From Anaerolineales bacterium (GTDB lineage Bacteria; Chloroflexota; Anaerolineae; 4572-78; J111): a DNA stretch of 64,000 nt. A model generated the notes under the pieces. That model made no database searches. It was not told where the DNA came from and saw nothing but the letters and a program-made list of their open reading frames with translations. The DNA is taken from the NCBI GenBank assembly GCA_020634855.1, contig JACKAU010000018.1, positions 105,891-169,890 on the forward strand, given 5' to 3'. Positions 43,680-52,063 of the stretch are shown here, in pieces (positions within the stretch are counted from its first letter, which is position 1; each line of letters starts with the position of its first letter). A program made the position numbers and the translations under genes.

Positions 43680-44551
43680 ACCTGCGTCCCATCCGGCATG
43701 GTCGCGCCGGCCAGGTGGGCGCCATCGAGGCTGGCCCCGGCCAAATCAGCTTCAAACAGGTTCGCGCCGGTGAGGATAGCCCCCCGTAAGTTGGCTCCGG
43801 ACAGGTTGGCCTTATTGAGCTTGGCTCTGGCCAAAAACGCCCCGGCTAAATTGGCTTGGGTCAAATTGGCCTGCACCAGCCGGGCGTGAGCCAGATAAGC
43901 CCCGCCTAAATTAACTTCCGACATTTCAGCTTCATTGAGGAAAGAGTCGCCCAAAAACGCCCCGGCCAGATTGACTTTGGTCAACACCGCCCGGGTCAGC
44001 GTAGCCCGCTTGAAGTTGACTCCGGACAGATTCTTGGCTCCGACCAGGGTGGCGCCGGCCATAAGCACCTCGGCCATAATCGCTCCGGCAAAATTAACGC
44101 CGGTCAGATCGCAGCCTTTGAAGTTCGCGCCGTTTAACCGCGCGGCCCAAAAGTCGGCGTTGGCCAGGGTTGCGCCCAACAGCATAGCCTCACGTAGGTC
44201 GGCCAGGCGAAAATCGGCCCCGGTTAAGTTGGCCTGAATCAAATTCGTCTGGTGTAAATTGGCCCCGGTCAAATCGGCCTGTTCCAGATGCGCCTTTTCC
44301 AGCAGTGCGTCTTGCAGCACAGCCAGGCTTAAATCGGCTCCCCGTAGCTGCGCTCCGGTCAAATTGGCCCCGGTTAAGACCGTCCGGCTAAGATTGGCCT
44401 GGTTCAGATTAGCCCCGGCCAGATCGACCATCGTCAGGTCGCAGGCGCTTAAATCAACCCCCTGCAAGGAGATCTGACCTCCATTTTCACGCCACTCAAG
44501 GGCTATTTGACACGGCTCGTTACGGCTTTGTATGGGCTGATTCATTACCAT
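43676..44551 (-). CDS. Pentapeptide-repeat protein
   Basis: A 291-residue protein almost entirely of A(N/D)Lxx pentapeptides from residue 33 to the end (for example ANLNQANLSRTVLTGANLTG). These fold as a right-handed quadrilateral beta-helix of roughly 50 repeats. The first 32 residues are a short non-repeat cap. Such proteins can mimic DNA or organise membranes; no function can be read from the repeats. It is translationally coupled to the CPBP protease gene. The start is uncertain because two ATGs lie two codons apart with weak ribosome sites. Confidence 0.9.
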   Translation of the reverse strand: MVMNQPIQSRNEPCQIALEWRENGGQISLQGVDLSACDLTMVDLAGANLNQANLSRTVLTGANLTGAQLRGADLSLAVLQDALLEKAHLEQADLTGANLHQTNLIQANLTGADFRLADLREAMLLGATLANADFWAARLNGANFKGCDLTGVNFAGAIMAEVLMAGATLVGAKNLSGVNFKRATLTRAVLTKVNLAGAFLGDSFLNEAEMSEVNLGGAYLAHARLVQANLTQANLAGAFLARAKLNKANLSGANLRGAILTGANLFEADLAGASLDGAHLAGATMPDGTQV

Positions 44552-44696
44552 TTGATAATATGATTTATTGGCGACTTGTCAAAGTTTCGATCAGGTTGTC
44601 AGCCTGAAATGGGTCCAGTTTCGGCTATTTTAACCCCAGTTGCCTCCCGTCTCCGGAAAGTACGGAAGAACCACTATTTCAATCCTAACCCCGTGG

Positions 44697-44762
44697 GGAG
44701 TAAGAAGTAAGGAGTAAGAAGTAATCGGTTTTGGCGCCCCCTTACTCCCTACTTCTTACTCC
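44697..44762. repeat. Intergenic inverted repeat (GGAGTAAGAAGTAAGG type)
   Basis: 22-bp arms (44697-44718 and 44741-44762) with one mismatch, built from GGAGTAAGAAGTAAGG words. The same word recurs at 47371-47384 in the 3' end of the cobD gene. It lies in the gap between two divergent genes. Confidence 0.65.
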
Positions 44763-44816
44763 CTACTCCCCATTTACTGAATTGTCGAAACGGTCACTTT
44801 GGGTTATCTTCCGGTT

Positions 44817-46097
44817 ATGACGACGCATTTGAGAAACCGATGGCTATGGCTCGGCCTGGCCCTCATTTTTGGGCTGCTGCTGGTGTGGCTGGCGACCAGC
44901 CGATACACGCCGGTGTGGGCCGCTCGTAATACCCTGTACTACCACCTCTACCAAGGCTGGCGGCAATTAGCACGACAACCGTCACCGGCCGACTCCGGGA
45001 CGCTGCAAGGAACCATCACCTCAGCTCAAGGTGCGCCCATTGACGGCGCTTGGGTGCTGGTGTCCGAATGGGACGGCACCACCCACACCGCCCGCACCGA
45101 CGCCGACGGCCGTTACACGATTGAAGCCATCCCCGCCGGCCGCTACAAACCGGTGGCGACCGCTCCCGGCTATCAAGACACGCTGATTGGCGGCTTTCTG
45201 GGGCGGATTAACCTCCAGCCCGACGCCACGACCATCGCCAACGCCGGCCTACCCATCGAGCCGGCCCGAACGGTCACGCCGGCCACCGATTTCTTCCTGG
45301 CCGAGCCGACCAGCCTGAACTGCACGACCCCGTTTGATGTCGAGGCTCTCCAGCGCCAAATCCATTTTACGAGCGACGACCGGCCCAACCAGCTCGCTTT
45401 TTACTACACCCCTGTAACCGCCTCGCCTAATGACCCGTTACCGCTATTGTTGGCGATTTACCCCGGCCCGGCCGACGGCTGGGTCTGCGCCAGCTTGTCC
45501 CTGGCCCAGGCCGGTTACGCGGTGCTGGCCGCCGGGCCGGCTTACTCCTTCGATCTTGAGTCTGACCTGGATGAGCTGGAGCGGCTGCTGGATTTGGCGC
45601 GCCAGGGCAGCTTCCCCGGCAGCGACCCCGGCCGGATCGCTATCCTGGGCGGCAGTTACAGCAGCCTCCACGTGCAGCGTCTGCTTCAGCGCGGTCAGCC
45701 GGTTCAAGCCGCCCTGCTGCTCGGCCCGCCGACCGATCTATTTGATATGCGGCGGCGGCTGGAGGATGGCTCGTTTGTACCGCCGTTCGGCCTGGATCAG
45801 GCGTTTCGGGCGATGGGTTTGCCCAGCCAGGACCCGCTGCTCTATTTGAAATATTCCGGCGCTTACCACGTCCGGGCCGATTTCCCGCCCCTGGCCATCC
45901 TGCATAGCCGGGGCGACGACACCGTCCCCTACCAGCAGAGCGAACTCCTGGCCGCCAATCTGGATTTGGTCGGCGCCGAGTACGAACTCCATTTCTTTGA
46001 CAAGGGCGGCCATTACCTCCTCGCCGAGCAGGCCGACGCCGATACCCAAGCTATCTATGACGTTACCCTTGAGTTTTTAGCTAAACATCTACAATGA
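44817..46097 (+). CDS. Membrane-anchored alpha/beta hydrolase with carboxypeptidase-regulatory-like domain
   Basis: About 426 residues from the ATG at 44817 (an upstream TTG at 44799 is possible; both have weak ribosome sites). A helix at about 8-26 anchors it. A carboxypeptidase-regulatory-like beta-sandwich follows (GTLQGTITSAQGAPIDGAWV, TDADGRYTIEAIPAGRYK). The rest is an alpha/beta hydrolase of the dienelactone hydrolase/prolyl oligopeptidase type with nucleophile GGSYSS, acid in SRGDDTVPY and His in KGGHYLLAE. An extracytoplasmic esterase or peptidase is likely; the substrate is unknown. It precedes the cobalamin genes but is separated by 193 nt. Confidence 0.85.
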   Translation: MTTHLRNRWLWLGLALIFGLLLVWLATSRYTPVWAARNTLYYHLYQGWRQLARQPSPADSGTLQGTITSAQGAPIDGAWVLVSEWDGTTHTARTDADGRYTIEAIPAGRYKPVATAPGYQDTLIGGFLGRINLQPDATTIANAGLPIEPARTVTPATDFFLAEPTSLNCTTPFDVEALQRQIHFTSDDRPNQLAFYYTPVTASPNDPLPLLLAIYPGPADGWVCASLSLAQAGYAVLAAGPAYSFDLESDLDELERLLDLARQGSFPGSDPGRIAILGGSYSSLHVQRLLQRGQPVQAALLLGPPTDLFDMRRRLEDGSFVPPFGLDQAFRAMGLPSQDPLLYLKYSGAYHVRADFPPLAILHSRGDDTVPYQQSELLAANLDLVGAEYELHFFDKGGHYLLAEQADADTQAIYDVTLEFLAKHLQ

Positions 46098-46160
46098 ATC
46101 TCGCTAACGGATACGCTGTCAACTTGACCGATGTTAGCCCCAAAATTGACGATAGGCCGG

Positions 46161-46225
46161 CAGACCGCCGACCACTGACCACCGACCGCAAGGGCGGCAA
46201 CATCTTCTCGGCGGTCGGCGGTCTA
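46161..46225. repeat. Intergenic inverted repeat (CAGACCGCCGACC type)
   Basis: 13-bp arms CAGACCGCCGACC (46161-46173) and complement (46213-46225, one mismatch). A second element of the same word family lies at 49159-49236, between cbiA and cbiP. No cobalamin riboswitch motif was seen in this gap. Confidence 0.6.
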
Positions 46226-46290
46226 CTGTTGGGAACATCGACATCCGGGTTAAATTAGAAGCGGTCCGTCAGCCCAAAAAGGAAAAGACA

Positions 46291-47400
46291 ATGCCCACTC
46301 CCGTCCCCCACGGCGACATCGACTACGGCGAATTGGCCCGGCTGGGCCTGACGCCCCACGACATCATCGACTTTAGCGCTAACAGTAACCCCTTTGGCCC
46401 GCACCCGGCGGTGCTGGCGGCCATCCGCGCGGCGGTGACCGCGCCGGTGCTGCGCCACTACCCCGACCGGGACTGTCTGGCCCTGCGGCAGGCCATCGCT
46501 GCCGCCGAAGCCATCGACCCCGCCTTGATTCTACCGACCAACGGGGCCAATGAGCTGATCCAACTGGTCGCCCTGGCCTTTATCAAGCCGGGCAGCCGCC
46601 ACCTGATCCTGTCGCCCACCTTTGGCGAGTACGCCCGCGCCGTGCAAGTGATGGGCGGCCAGGTGCTGCCCTATTTTGCCTCTCCGCCCGATTACCAGCA
46701 TGACGTGGAGCAGATCGCCGCCCTCATCCGCCGCTACCGGCCCGAAACCATCTGGCTGTGCAATCCCAATAACCCTACCGGCCAGTATCTCTCCCTGGCG
46801 ACGTTGAATGAACTCCGGGCCTTGGCCCAAACAGAGGCGCTGTGGGTCGTCGATGAGTCGTACCAATATTTCAGCGCGTTCGAGGAGTCGCTGGGGCGGC
46901 ATTGGGTAGCAACAGGGGGCGAGACCAACCTTGTCGTGCTGCGCTCGCTGACTAAGGAGCACGGATTGGCCGGGCTGCGATTGGGCTTCGCCATCGCCGC
47001 GCCGGAGCGGATCGAGCGGCTGCGGGTGGCCCAGCCGGCTTGGAGCGTCAACAGCCTGGCCCAAGTGGCCGGCGTGACCGCCCTTCAACCGGCCGTGCGG
47101 GCCGAGCAGCGTCGCAATATAACCCAACTACTGGCCCATGCCGCCGACCTGTGGCGCGACCTGGCCGACGCCGGATTCAAACTATTGCCAACAACCACGT
47201 CCTATGCTTTAATACAGACCGGTCAGGCCGCCCTCACCCGCCAAAAACTGCTCCAACACCGGCTTCTAGTGCGCGACGGAACCTCCTTCGGATTACCGGA
47301 GTACGTTCGCATTGCCGCCCAACGCCCGGAGCAGAATCGCCGGCTGGTCGCGGCTATGAAGGAGATGGAAGTAGGGAGTAAGAAATGGTCCAACAGTTAG
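46291..47400 (+). CDS. cobD: Probable threonine-phosphate decarboxylase (cobalamin side-chain)
   Basis: A 369-residue fold-type I PLP enzyme of the HisC/CobD group. It has DIIDFSANSNPFGPHP, LPTNGANELIQLVALAF, WLCNPNNPTGQYL, VVDESYQYF and the PLP lysine in SLTKEHGLAGLRLGF. HisC is the alternative, but the position in front of cbiA and cbiP favours L-threonine-O-3-phosphate decarboxylase, which makes aminopropanol phosphate. The last 12 residues are encoded by an intergenic-type repeat word (GGGAGTAAGAA), so the C terminus may have been extended. Its 3' end overlaps the next gene by 16 bases. Confidence 0.85.
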   Translation: MPTPVPHGDIDYGELARLGLTPHDIIDFSANSNPFGPHPAVLAAIRAAVTAPVLRHYPDRDCLALRQAIAAAEAIDPALILPTNGANELIQLVALAFIKPGSRHLILSPTFGEYARAVQVMGGQVLPYFASPPDYQHDVEQIAALIRRYRPETIWLCNPNNPTGQYLSLATLNELRALAQTEALWVVDESYQYFSAFEESLGRHWVATGGETNLVVLRSLTKEHGLAGLRLGFAIAAPERIERLRVAQPAWSVNSLAQVAGVTALQPAVRAEQRRNITQLLAHAADLWRDLADAGFKLLPTTTSYALIQTGQAALTRQKLLQHRLLVRDGTSFGLPEYVRIAAQRPEQNRRLVAAMKEMEVGSKKWSNS

Positions 47401-47717
47401 TCGAGACAGCGCCGACCTTGGCCGATTACCTCGACGATTATCTCAACGACCCCCAAATCACCCAGGAGATGTTCCGCATTGGCTGGGAAGGCTATGCCGG
47501 CCAAGGGCGCGGAGTGGTGGTGGTCGATGTGCGGCGCTTTGCCGAAAGCATTGTCCGCTTCTACTATCTCTCGTCCGGCAGCGACGGCTGGCAGGATGCC
47601 GAGATGGCCCGGATTGCTGACGGCTACAGCCCCAGCCAAGAGGTCATCGTCTACCTCTACCACGGCGAGGCCCACCCCCACAACGACTGTTTTAAGCTGG
47701 CCGTCCAATCGTGCTGA
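47385..47717 (+). CDS. Unrecognised 110-residue protein inside the cobalamin operon
   Basis: The start overlaps cobD by 16 bases, with GGGAG 6 nt before the ATG, and the end overlaps cbiA by 7 bases, so it is firmly built into the operon. The protein is acidic and looks like a compact alpha/beta domain: YLDDYLNDPQITQEMFRIGW, GVVVVDVRRFAESIVRFYYL and QEVIVYLYHGEAHPHNDCF. No signal peptide or membrane helix. I do not recognise a family. The overlapping arrangement makes a spurious frame unlikely. Confidence 0.7.
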   Translation: MVQQLVETAPTLADYLDDYLNDPQITQEMFRIGWEGYAGQGRGVVVVDVRRFAESIVRFYYLSSGSDGWQDAEMARIADGYSPSQEVIVYLYHGEAHPHNDCFKLAVQSC

Positions 47718-49171
47718 AAAAGCTGCTGATCGCCGGCACCAACTCTGGGGTCGGCAAAACCACGATTACGATGGGCCTGATTGCCGCGCTACGCCGGCGC
47801 GGGCTGCGGGTGCAGCCGTTCAAAGCCGGCCCGGATTACATCGACCCCACCTACCACACTCTGGCCGCCGGCCGCCCCTGCCGTAACATCGATACCTGGA
47901 TGGTTCCTCCCCAACGCGCCCTGGCCCTATTTTACAAAGCCGCCCACCCAGCCGACCTGGCCCTGATCGAAGGCGTTATGGGCGTCTTCGATGGCTTCAG
48001 CTACGACAGCGAAGACGGCAGCAGCGCCCAAATTGCCAAGCTGGTCAACGCCCCGGTGCTGCTGGTGCTGGATGTTGGCAAGATGGCTCGTTCGGTTGGG
48101 GCGCTAGTCACTGGCTATACGAATTACGATCCGGCCCTGCCGCTGGCCGGCTTTATCCTCAATCGCTGCGGCTCAGAGGGCCACTACCAGGGACTAAAGC
48201 AGGCCATTGGCCAAGTGACGTCGCTGCCGGTGCTGGGCTGGCTGCCCAAGGAAACCGGCCTGCACATTCCGGAACGCCATCTGGGCCTGGTCCCGACCGA
48301 CGAACGCGGCGAGCTAACCGACTTCATCAACCACACCGCCGACCTGCTGGAACGCTATTTCGATCTCGACGGCATCGAGGCGGCTTGCTCCATCGAAACC
48401 GACCCGCCCGCCGGGCAACCGATCATCAACGAGGCGCTAAATGGGACAGGCACCGCGACCGCATTCGACCACCCGGCCGGCGCGCCTCGGCCCGTCATCG
48501 CCGTCGCTCGTGACGCGGCCTTTAGCTTTTACTATGAGGACAACCTCGATTTACTGCGCGAGGCCGGGGCCGACATTGCCTTTTTCAGCCCGCTGGCCGC
48601 CGACGCCCTGCCGGCCGCAGCCGCCGGCCTCTACCTGGGCGGCGGCTTTCCCGAAATGCACGCCGCGCAGTTGGCCGCCAACACCCCGCTGCTGGCCTCG
48701 ATCCGGCGGGCTGCTGCCGCCGACATGCCCATCTACGCCGAGTGCGGCGGCTTTATGACCCTGACCGAAGCCATCATCGACCTTGACGGCCAAACCCACC
48801 GCATGGCCGGCCTCGTCCCCGGCCTGACCCGCATGGAGTCGCGGCTGCGCAGCCTGGGCTACCGGGTGGTCGAGTCGCCGACCGGCAACTTTTTACTGCC
48901 GCCGGGCCGAACCGCGCGCGGCCACGAATTCCATTGGAGTAGCTGGCAGACGGACAGCGATTGCCCCGCCTGGCAGATTCAACCGCGCCGGGGGGCCGCC
49001 GCCCCCCACCCCGACGGCTACGCCGCCGGAAACCTGGTCGCCTCGTATGTCCATCTCCACTTTGCCCACGAACCGGCCCTGGCGCTGAATTTCGTCCGGG
49101 CCTGCCGGGCGTGGTTGGAGGGGGCTATAAATGAAAACGAAATTGACGTGAAGCCGGTAGACCGCCGCTAG
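47711..49171 (+). CDS. cbiA: Cobyrinate a,c-diamide synthase
   Basis: A 486-residue glutamine-dependent amidase starting at GTG. The N-terminal ATPase has GTNSGVGKTTITMGLIAAL (P-loop, residues 9-27), FKAGPDYIDPTYH and EGVMGVFDG. The C-terminal class I glutaminase-like domain has GGGFPEMHAAQLA, AECGGFMTLTEAI with the nucleophile Cys, and SYVHLHFA with the late His. It amidates the a and c side chains of cobyrinate with ATP. Slightly longer than typical CbiA. Overlaps the 110-residue gene by 7 bases. Confidence 0.94.
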   Translation: MLKKLLIAGTNSGVGKTTITMGLIAALRRRGLRVQPFKAGPDYIDPTYHTLAAGRPCRNIDTWMVPPQRALALFYKAAHPADLALIEGVMGVFDGFSYDSEDGSSAQIAKLVNAPVLLVLDVGKMARSVGALVTGYTNYDPALPLAGFILNRCGSEGHYQGLKQAIGQVTSLPVLGWLPKETGLHIPERHLGLVPTDERGELTDFINHTADLLERYFDLDGIEAACSIETDPPAGQPIINEALNGTGTATAFDHPAGAPRPVIAVARDAAFSFYYEDNLDLLREAGADIAFFSPLAADALPAAAAGLYLGGGFPEMHAAQLAANTPLLASIRRAAAADMPIYAECGGFMTLTEAIIDLDGQTHRMAGLVPGLTRMESRLRSLGYRVVESPTGNFLLPPGRTARGHEFHWSSWQTDSDCPAWQIQPRRGAAAPHPDGYAAGNLVASYVHLHFAHEPALALNFVRACRAWLEGAINENEIDVKPVDRR

Positions 49172-49236
49172 CTGACCGCCGACCGCCATTGGACAGGAAC
49201 GCCCGGTGAAGTTCGGCGGTCAATGGTCGGCGGTCT
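49159..49236. repeat. Intergenic inverted repeat between cbiA and cbiP
   Basis: Words GACCGCCGACCGCCATTG on the left and the near complement CAATGGTCGGCGGTC on the right. Same family as 46161-46225. The left arm overlaps the last codons of cbiA. Confidence 0.5.
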
Positions 49237-49253
49237 GCCATCAGGAATGAGTT

Positions 49254-50780
49254 ATGACCGCTAAAACCCTAATGATCATGGGCACCCACTCCAACGCCGG
49301 CAAATCGATTTTGGTGACGGCGCTGTGCCGTATCTTCGCCCAGGACGGCTACCGGGTCGCCCCCTTCAAGGCCCAAAATATGGCCCTCAACGCCGGGGTG
49401 ACGCCGGAGGGGCACGAGATTGGCCGGGCCACCGTGGCTCAGGCCGAAGCGGCCGGCGTCCCGGCCCATGTCGATATGAATCCGGTGCTGCTCAAGCCGG
49501 AGGGACACGGCCGCAGCCAAGTCGTTCTCAACGGCAAGCACCACACCCACATCGAGGCCGGCAACTGGCTGAGCCTGAAGCAATACCTGTGGGGCCACGT
49601 CACCGCCGCGCTGGACCGGCTGCGCCAACGCTGCGACCTAGTTATTATTGAAGGGGCGGGCAGCCCGGCCGAGATCAACCTCAAGACCGGCGACATCGTC
49701 AATATGCGGGTGGCGCGCTATGCCCAAGCGCCGGTGCTGCTGGCCGGCGATATCGACCGGGGCGGCGTCTTTGCCGCGCTGGTCGGCACGATGGTGCTGC
49801 TGGAACCGGAAGAACAGGCCTTGGTCAAGGGCTTTCTGATCAACAAATTTAGAGGCGACATCAGCCTGCTGGGCGACGGCTTGCAGATGCTGCAAGACCG
49901 GGCCTTTGGCACGCCGACGCTGGGCGTCATTCCCTACCTGCCGGACATCGGCATTGCCGCCGAAGATTCAGTGGCCCTGGATGACATCGGCCGGGCGACG
50001 GCCGGGGCCGGAACCAAGCCGGTGGACATCGCCGTCATCCGTCTGCCGCGCATCTCGAACTTCGATGATTTCGACCCGCTGCTGGCCGAGACCGGCGTCG
50101 CCGTGCGCTTTGTCGAGCGGCCGGATGACCTGGGGACGCCCCAAGCGGTGATCCTGCCCGGCACCAAGATGACCCTGGCCGATCTGAACTGGCTCGATGA
50201 AACCGGCCTGGCCGCGCAGATAAAAACCCTGGCCGTCGCCGGAACCGAGGTGGTGGGCATCTGTGGCGGCTATCAACTCCTGGGCGGCCCTATATACGAC
50301 CCCGACGGCGCGGAGGCCGCGCCCGGCTCCGAAGCGATGGGGCTGGGCTTGCTGCCCATCTCGACCACCTTTGCCGGCGACAAACACACGGTTCAGGTTC
50401 AAGCCACGCTGACCGCGGCGGCCGGGCCGTTGGCCGGGCTGTACGGCAGCCCCATCCACGGCTACGAGATTCACATGGGCCGCAGCCAACCGGCCGACCC
50501 CACCGTCTCGCCGCTGTGCCAAATTGTCACCGGCGGCAGCCACCCCGACGGCGTCGTCGCCGCCAACGGCCGGGTCTGGGGCACCTACCTGCACGGCCTG
50601 TTCGACAACGACGCCCTGCGCCACGCCTGGCTGCGCCACCTGGGCTGGCAAGGCGACGGCTCGCTGTTCGACCGGCAGCAAGCCTACAACCGTCTGGCCG
50701 ACCACGTCCGAGAGCATATCGATATGGCAGCTCTCAACGAGATTGTGTGGGGAAAGAGTCAGCCATCATTCCCAATATGA
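49254..50780 (+). CDS. cbiP: Cobyric acid synthase
   Basis: A 508-residue enzyme (CobQ/CbiP) that amidates the b, d, e and g side chains of adenosylcobyrinic acid diamide. The N-terminal ATPase has MIMGTHSNAGKSILVTALC, PFKAQNMALNAGVTPEG and GRATVAQAEAAG. The middle has DLVIIEGAGSPAEINL and VLLAGDIDRGGVFAAL. The glutaminase domain has VILPGTKMTLADLNWL, VVGICGGYQLLGG with nucleophile Cys, and GYEIHMGRS. The C-terminal WGTYLHGLFDN contains the catalytic His. Its end overlaps the ATG of cbiB at 50777. Confidence 0.95.
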   Translation: MTAKTLMIMGTHSNAGKSILVTALCRIFAQDGYRVAPFKAQNMALNAGVTPEGHEIGRATVAQAEAAGVPAHVDMNPVLLKPEGHGRSQVVLNGKHHTHIEAGNWLSLKQYLWGHVTAALDRLRQRCDLVIIEGAGSPAEINLKTGDIVNMRVARYAQAPVLLAGDIDRGGVFAALVGTMVLLEPEEQALVKGFLINKFRGDISLLGDGLQMLQDRAFGTPTLGVIPYLPDIGIAAEDSVALDDIGRATAGAGTKPVDIAVIRLPRISNFDDFDPLLAETGVAVRFVERPDDLGTPQAVILPGTKMTLADLNWLDETGLAAQIKTLAVAGTEVVGICGGYQLLGGPIYDPDGAEAAPGSEAMGLGLLPISTTFAGDKHTVQVQATLTAAAGPLAGLYGSPIHGYEIHMGRSQPADPTVSPLCQIVTGGSHPDGVVAANGRVWGTYLHGLFDNDALRHAWLRHLGWQGDGSLFDRQQAYNRLADHVREHIDMAALNEIVWGKSQPSFPI

Positions 50781-52025
50781 AACCCTTTCTAACCATCTTA
50801 TTAGCCCTCAGTATCGACCTCATCTGGGGCGACCCGCCCAACCGATTTCACCCGGTGGTCTTGATGGGCCGCTGGCTTAGCTGGGGCCGCCAACTCGCCC
50901 CCGACCGCCATCGCTTTGGGTTTGGCGCGCTGTGGACCCTACTCGGCGCCGCCCTATTTGCCCTGCCCTGGCGACTGCTCCAACCCACCCCCATCAGAAC
51001 CCCTCCCCGACCCAATGTTATGAAGTTAAGCCCCCGGCCCCCACAGTTCAAGGGCGGACAGGGTCCCAGACTTTCGAGGCTGGCGGACATTCTACCCCTC
51101 CCAGCCTCCCCTGCTGGGGAGGAGCCAATACTTCCCAGCGGGGGACCGAGGGAGAATAGCGGCCAACCCAGGCTGTCCGCCCTTGAACCCCCCACAGGGG
51201 GGAGACAGACGTCAAATTCCTCCCGCTGGGGGATTAGGGGGGCCGGCGTCAGTCACGAACTTGATGACACTGCCCCCCCGCCTCCCCATTGTCAATTATC
51301 AATGGTCAATTATCAATTGCCTACTTTCAATTATGGCGTTGAAGTCCATCTTCGCCTACCGCAATCTGCGCCAAAGTGTCCTGGCGGTGGGTCAGGCGCT
51401 GGCCGAGGATGATTTAGGAGAGGCGCGACGGTTGACCAGTTGGCACTTAGTCAGCCGCGACACGAGCCAACTTACGGCGGAAGAAGTGGCCGGTGCGGCC
51501 ATCGAGTCGCTGGCCGAGAATTTAACCGACAGCGTGACCGCGCCGCTGATGGCCTACGCCGTGGGTGGCCTGCCCGCCGCCTGGGCCTATCGCCTGATCA
51601 ACACCACCGACGCCATGTGGGGCTACCGGACGCCGGAGTTCGAACAGTTGGGCAAGTTTCCGGCCAAACTCGATGACGCGCTCAACTGGCTGCCGGCCCG
51701 GCTGACCGGCTGGGCGCTGGTCGGCGCAACCGGGCTGACCGGCCCCAACGGCCCACGGGCAGTCCAGGTCATGCTCGACCAGCATAGCCGCACGGCCAGC
51801 CCCAACGCCGGCTGGACCATGAGCGCGATGGCCGGCGCACTGGGCGTAATCCTCACTAAACGCGACGTATATACCCTGGCCGGCGGCTCGAACCGGCTCG
51901 ATGTCGCGGCGGTTCGACGCGCCGTCCGGCTGGCGGATACGTGCGTGGGGATCGTTGTGGCCGGGCTAGGGATAGGCTTGGTGATTGGGGGGATTGGAAA
52001 CAGTCGGGAAAGAACAAATCGCTGA
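50777..52025 (+). pseudogene. cbiB: Interrupted adenosylcobinamide-phosphate synthase gene
   Basis: The N-terminal part begins at the ATG at 50777 (LLALSIDLIWGDPPNRFHPV, MGRWLSWGRQL) and remains recognisable for about 74 residues. The rest resumes near 51333 in a different frame (ALKSIFAYRNLRQSVLAVGQ, SRDTSQLTAEEV, ESLAENLTDSVTAPLMAY, NTTDAMWGYR, LDDALNWLPARLTG, SRTASPNAGWTMSAMAGAL) and is complete to the end. In between lies about 330 bp of non-CbiB, palindromic DNA, and one or two membrane helices are lost. The product would attach aminopropanol phosphate to cobyric acid. A restart at 51333 has no ribosome site. The last residues come from the repeat at 52012-52060. Confidence 0.85.
51000..51332. 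mobile_element. Nested palindromic insertion inside cbiB
   Basis: Boundaries are approximate. Inner 16-bp perfect arms GTTCAAGGGCGGACAG (51046-51061) and complement (51175-51190). Outer arms GTTATGAAGTT (51017-51027) and the near complement AACTTGATGAC (51258-51268), with CCGGCCCC/GGGGCCGG-like blocks between. The right end (51291-51332) carries TCAATTATCAATTG words also found in the obgE-nadD gap at 12593. There is no transposase frame. It is a MITE-like element or a composite of intergenic repeats. Confidence 0.7.
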
Positions 52026-52060
52026 TTTGTTCTGGTTGGGAACAAGCCAGTGACTTGTTC
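52012..52060. repeat. Double hairpin repeat (GAACAAATC/GAACAAG type), copy 1
   Basis: Two adjacent hairpins: GAACAAATC (52012)/GATTTGTTC (52024-52032) and GAACAAG (52040-52046)/CTTGTTC (52054-52060). A related copy lies at 53486-53530. It sits between the convergent cbiB and 52064-52936 genes and may end both transcripts. Confidence 0.65.
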
Positions 52061-52063
52061 TAC

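Noticed and set aside
46098..46290. Cobalamin riboswitch before the cobalamin genes
   Set aside because: No B12-box-like GCCACTG or related conserved elements in the gap; only a CAGACCGCCGACC inverted repeat.
51333..52025. cbiB C-terminal part as an independent gene
   Set aside because: The ATG at 51333 has no ribosome site and the product would lack the N-terminal helices and the DPP motif of CbiB.
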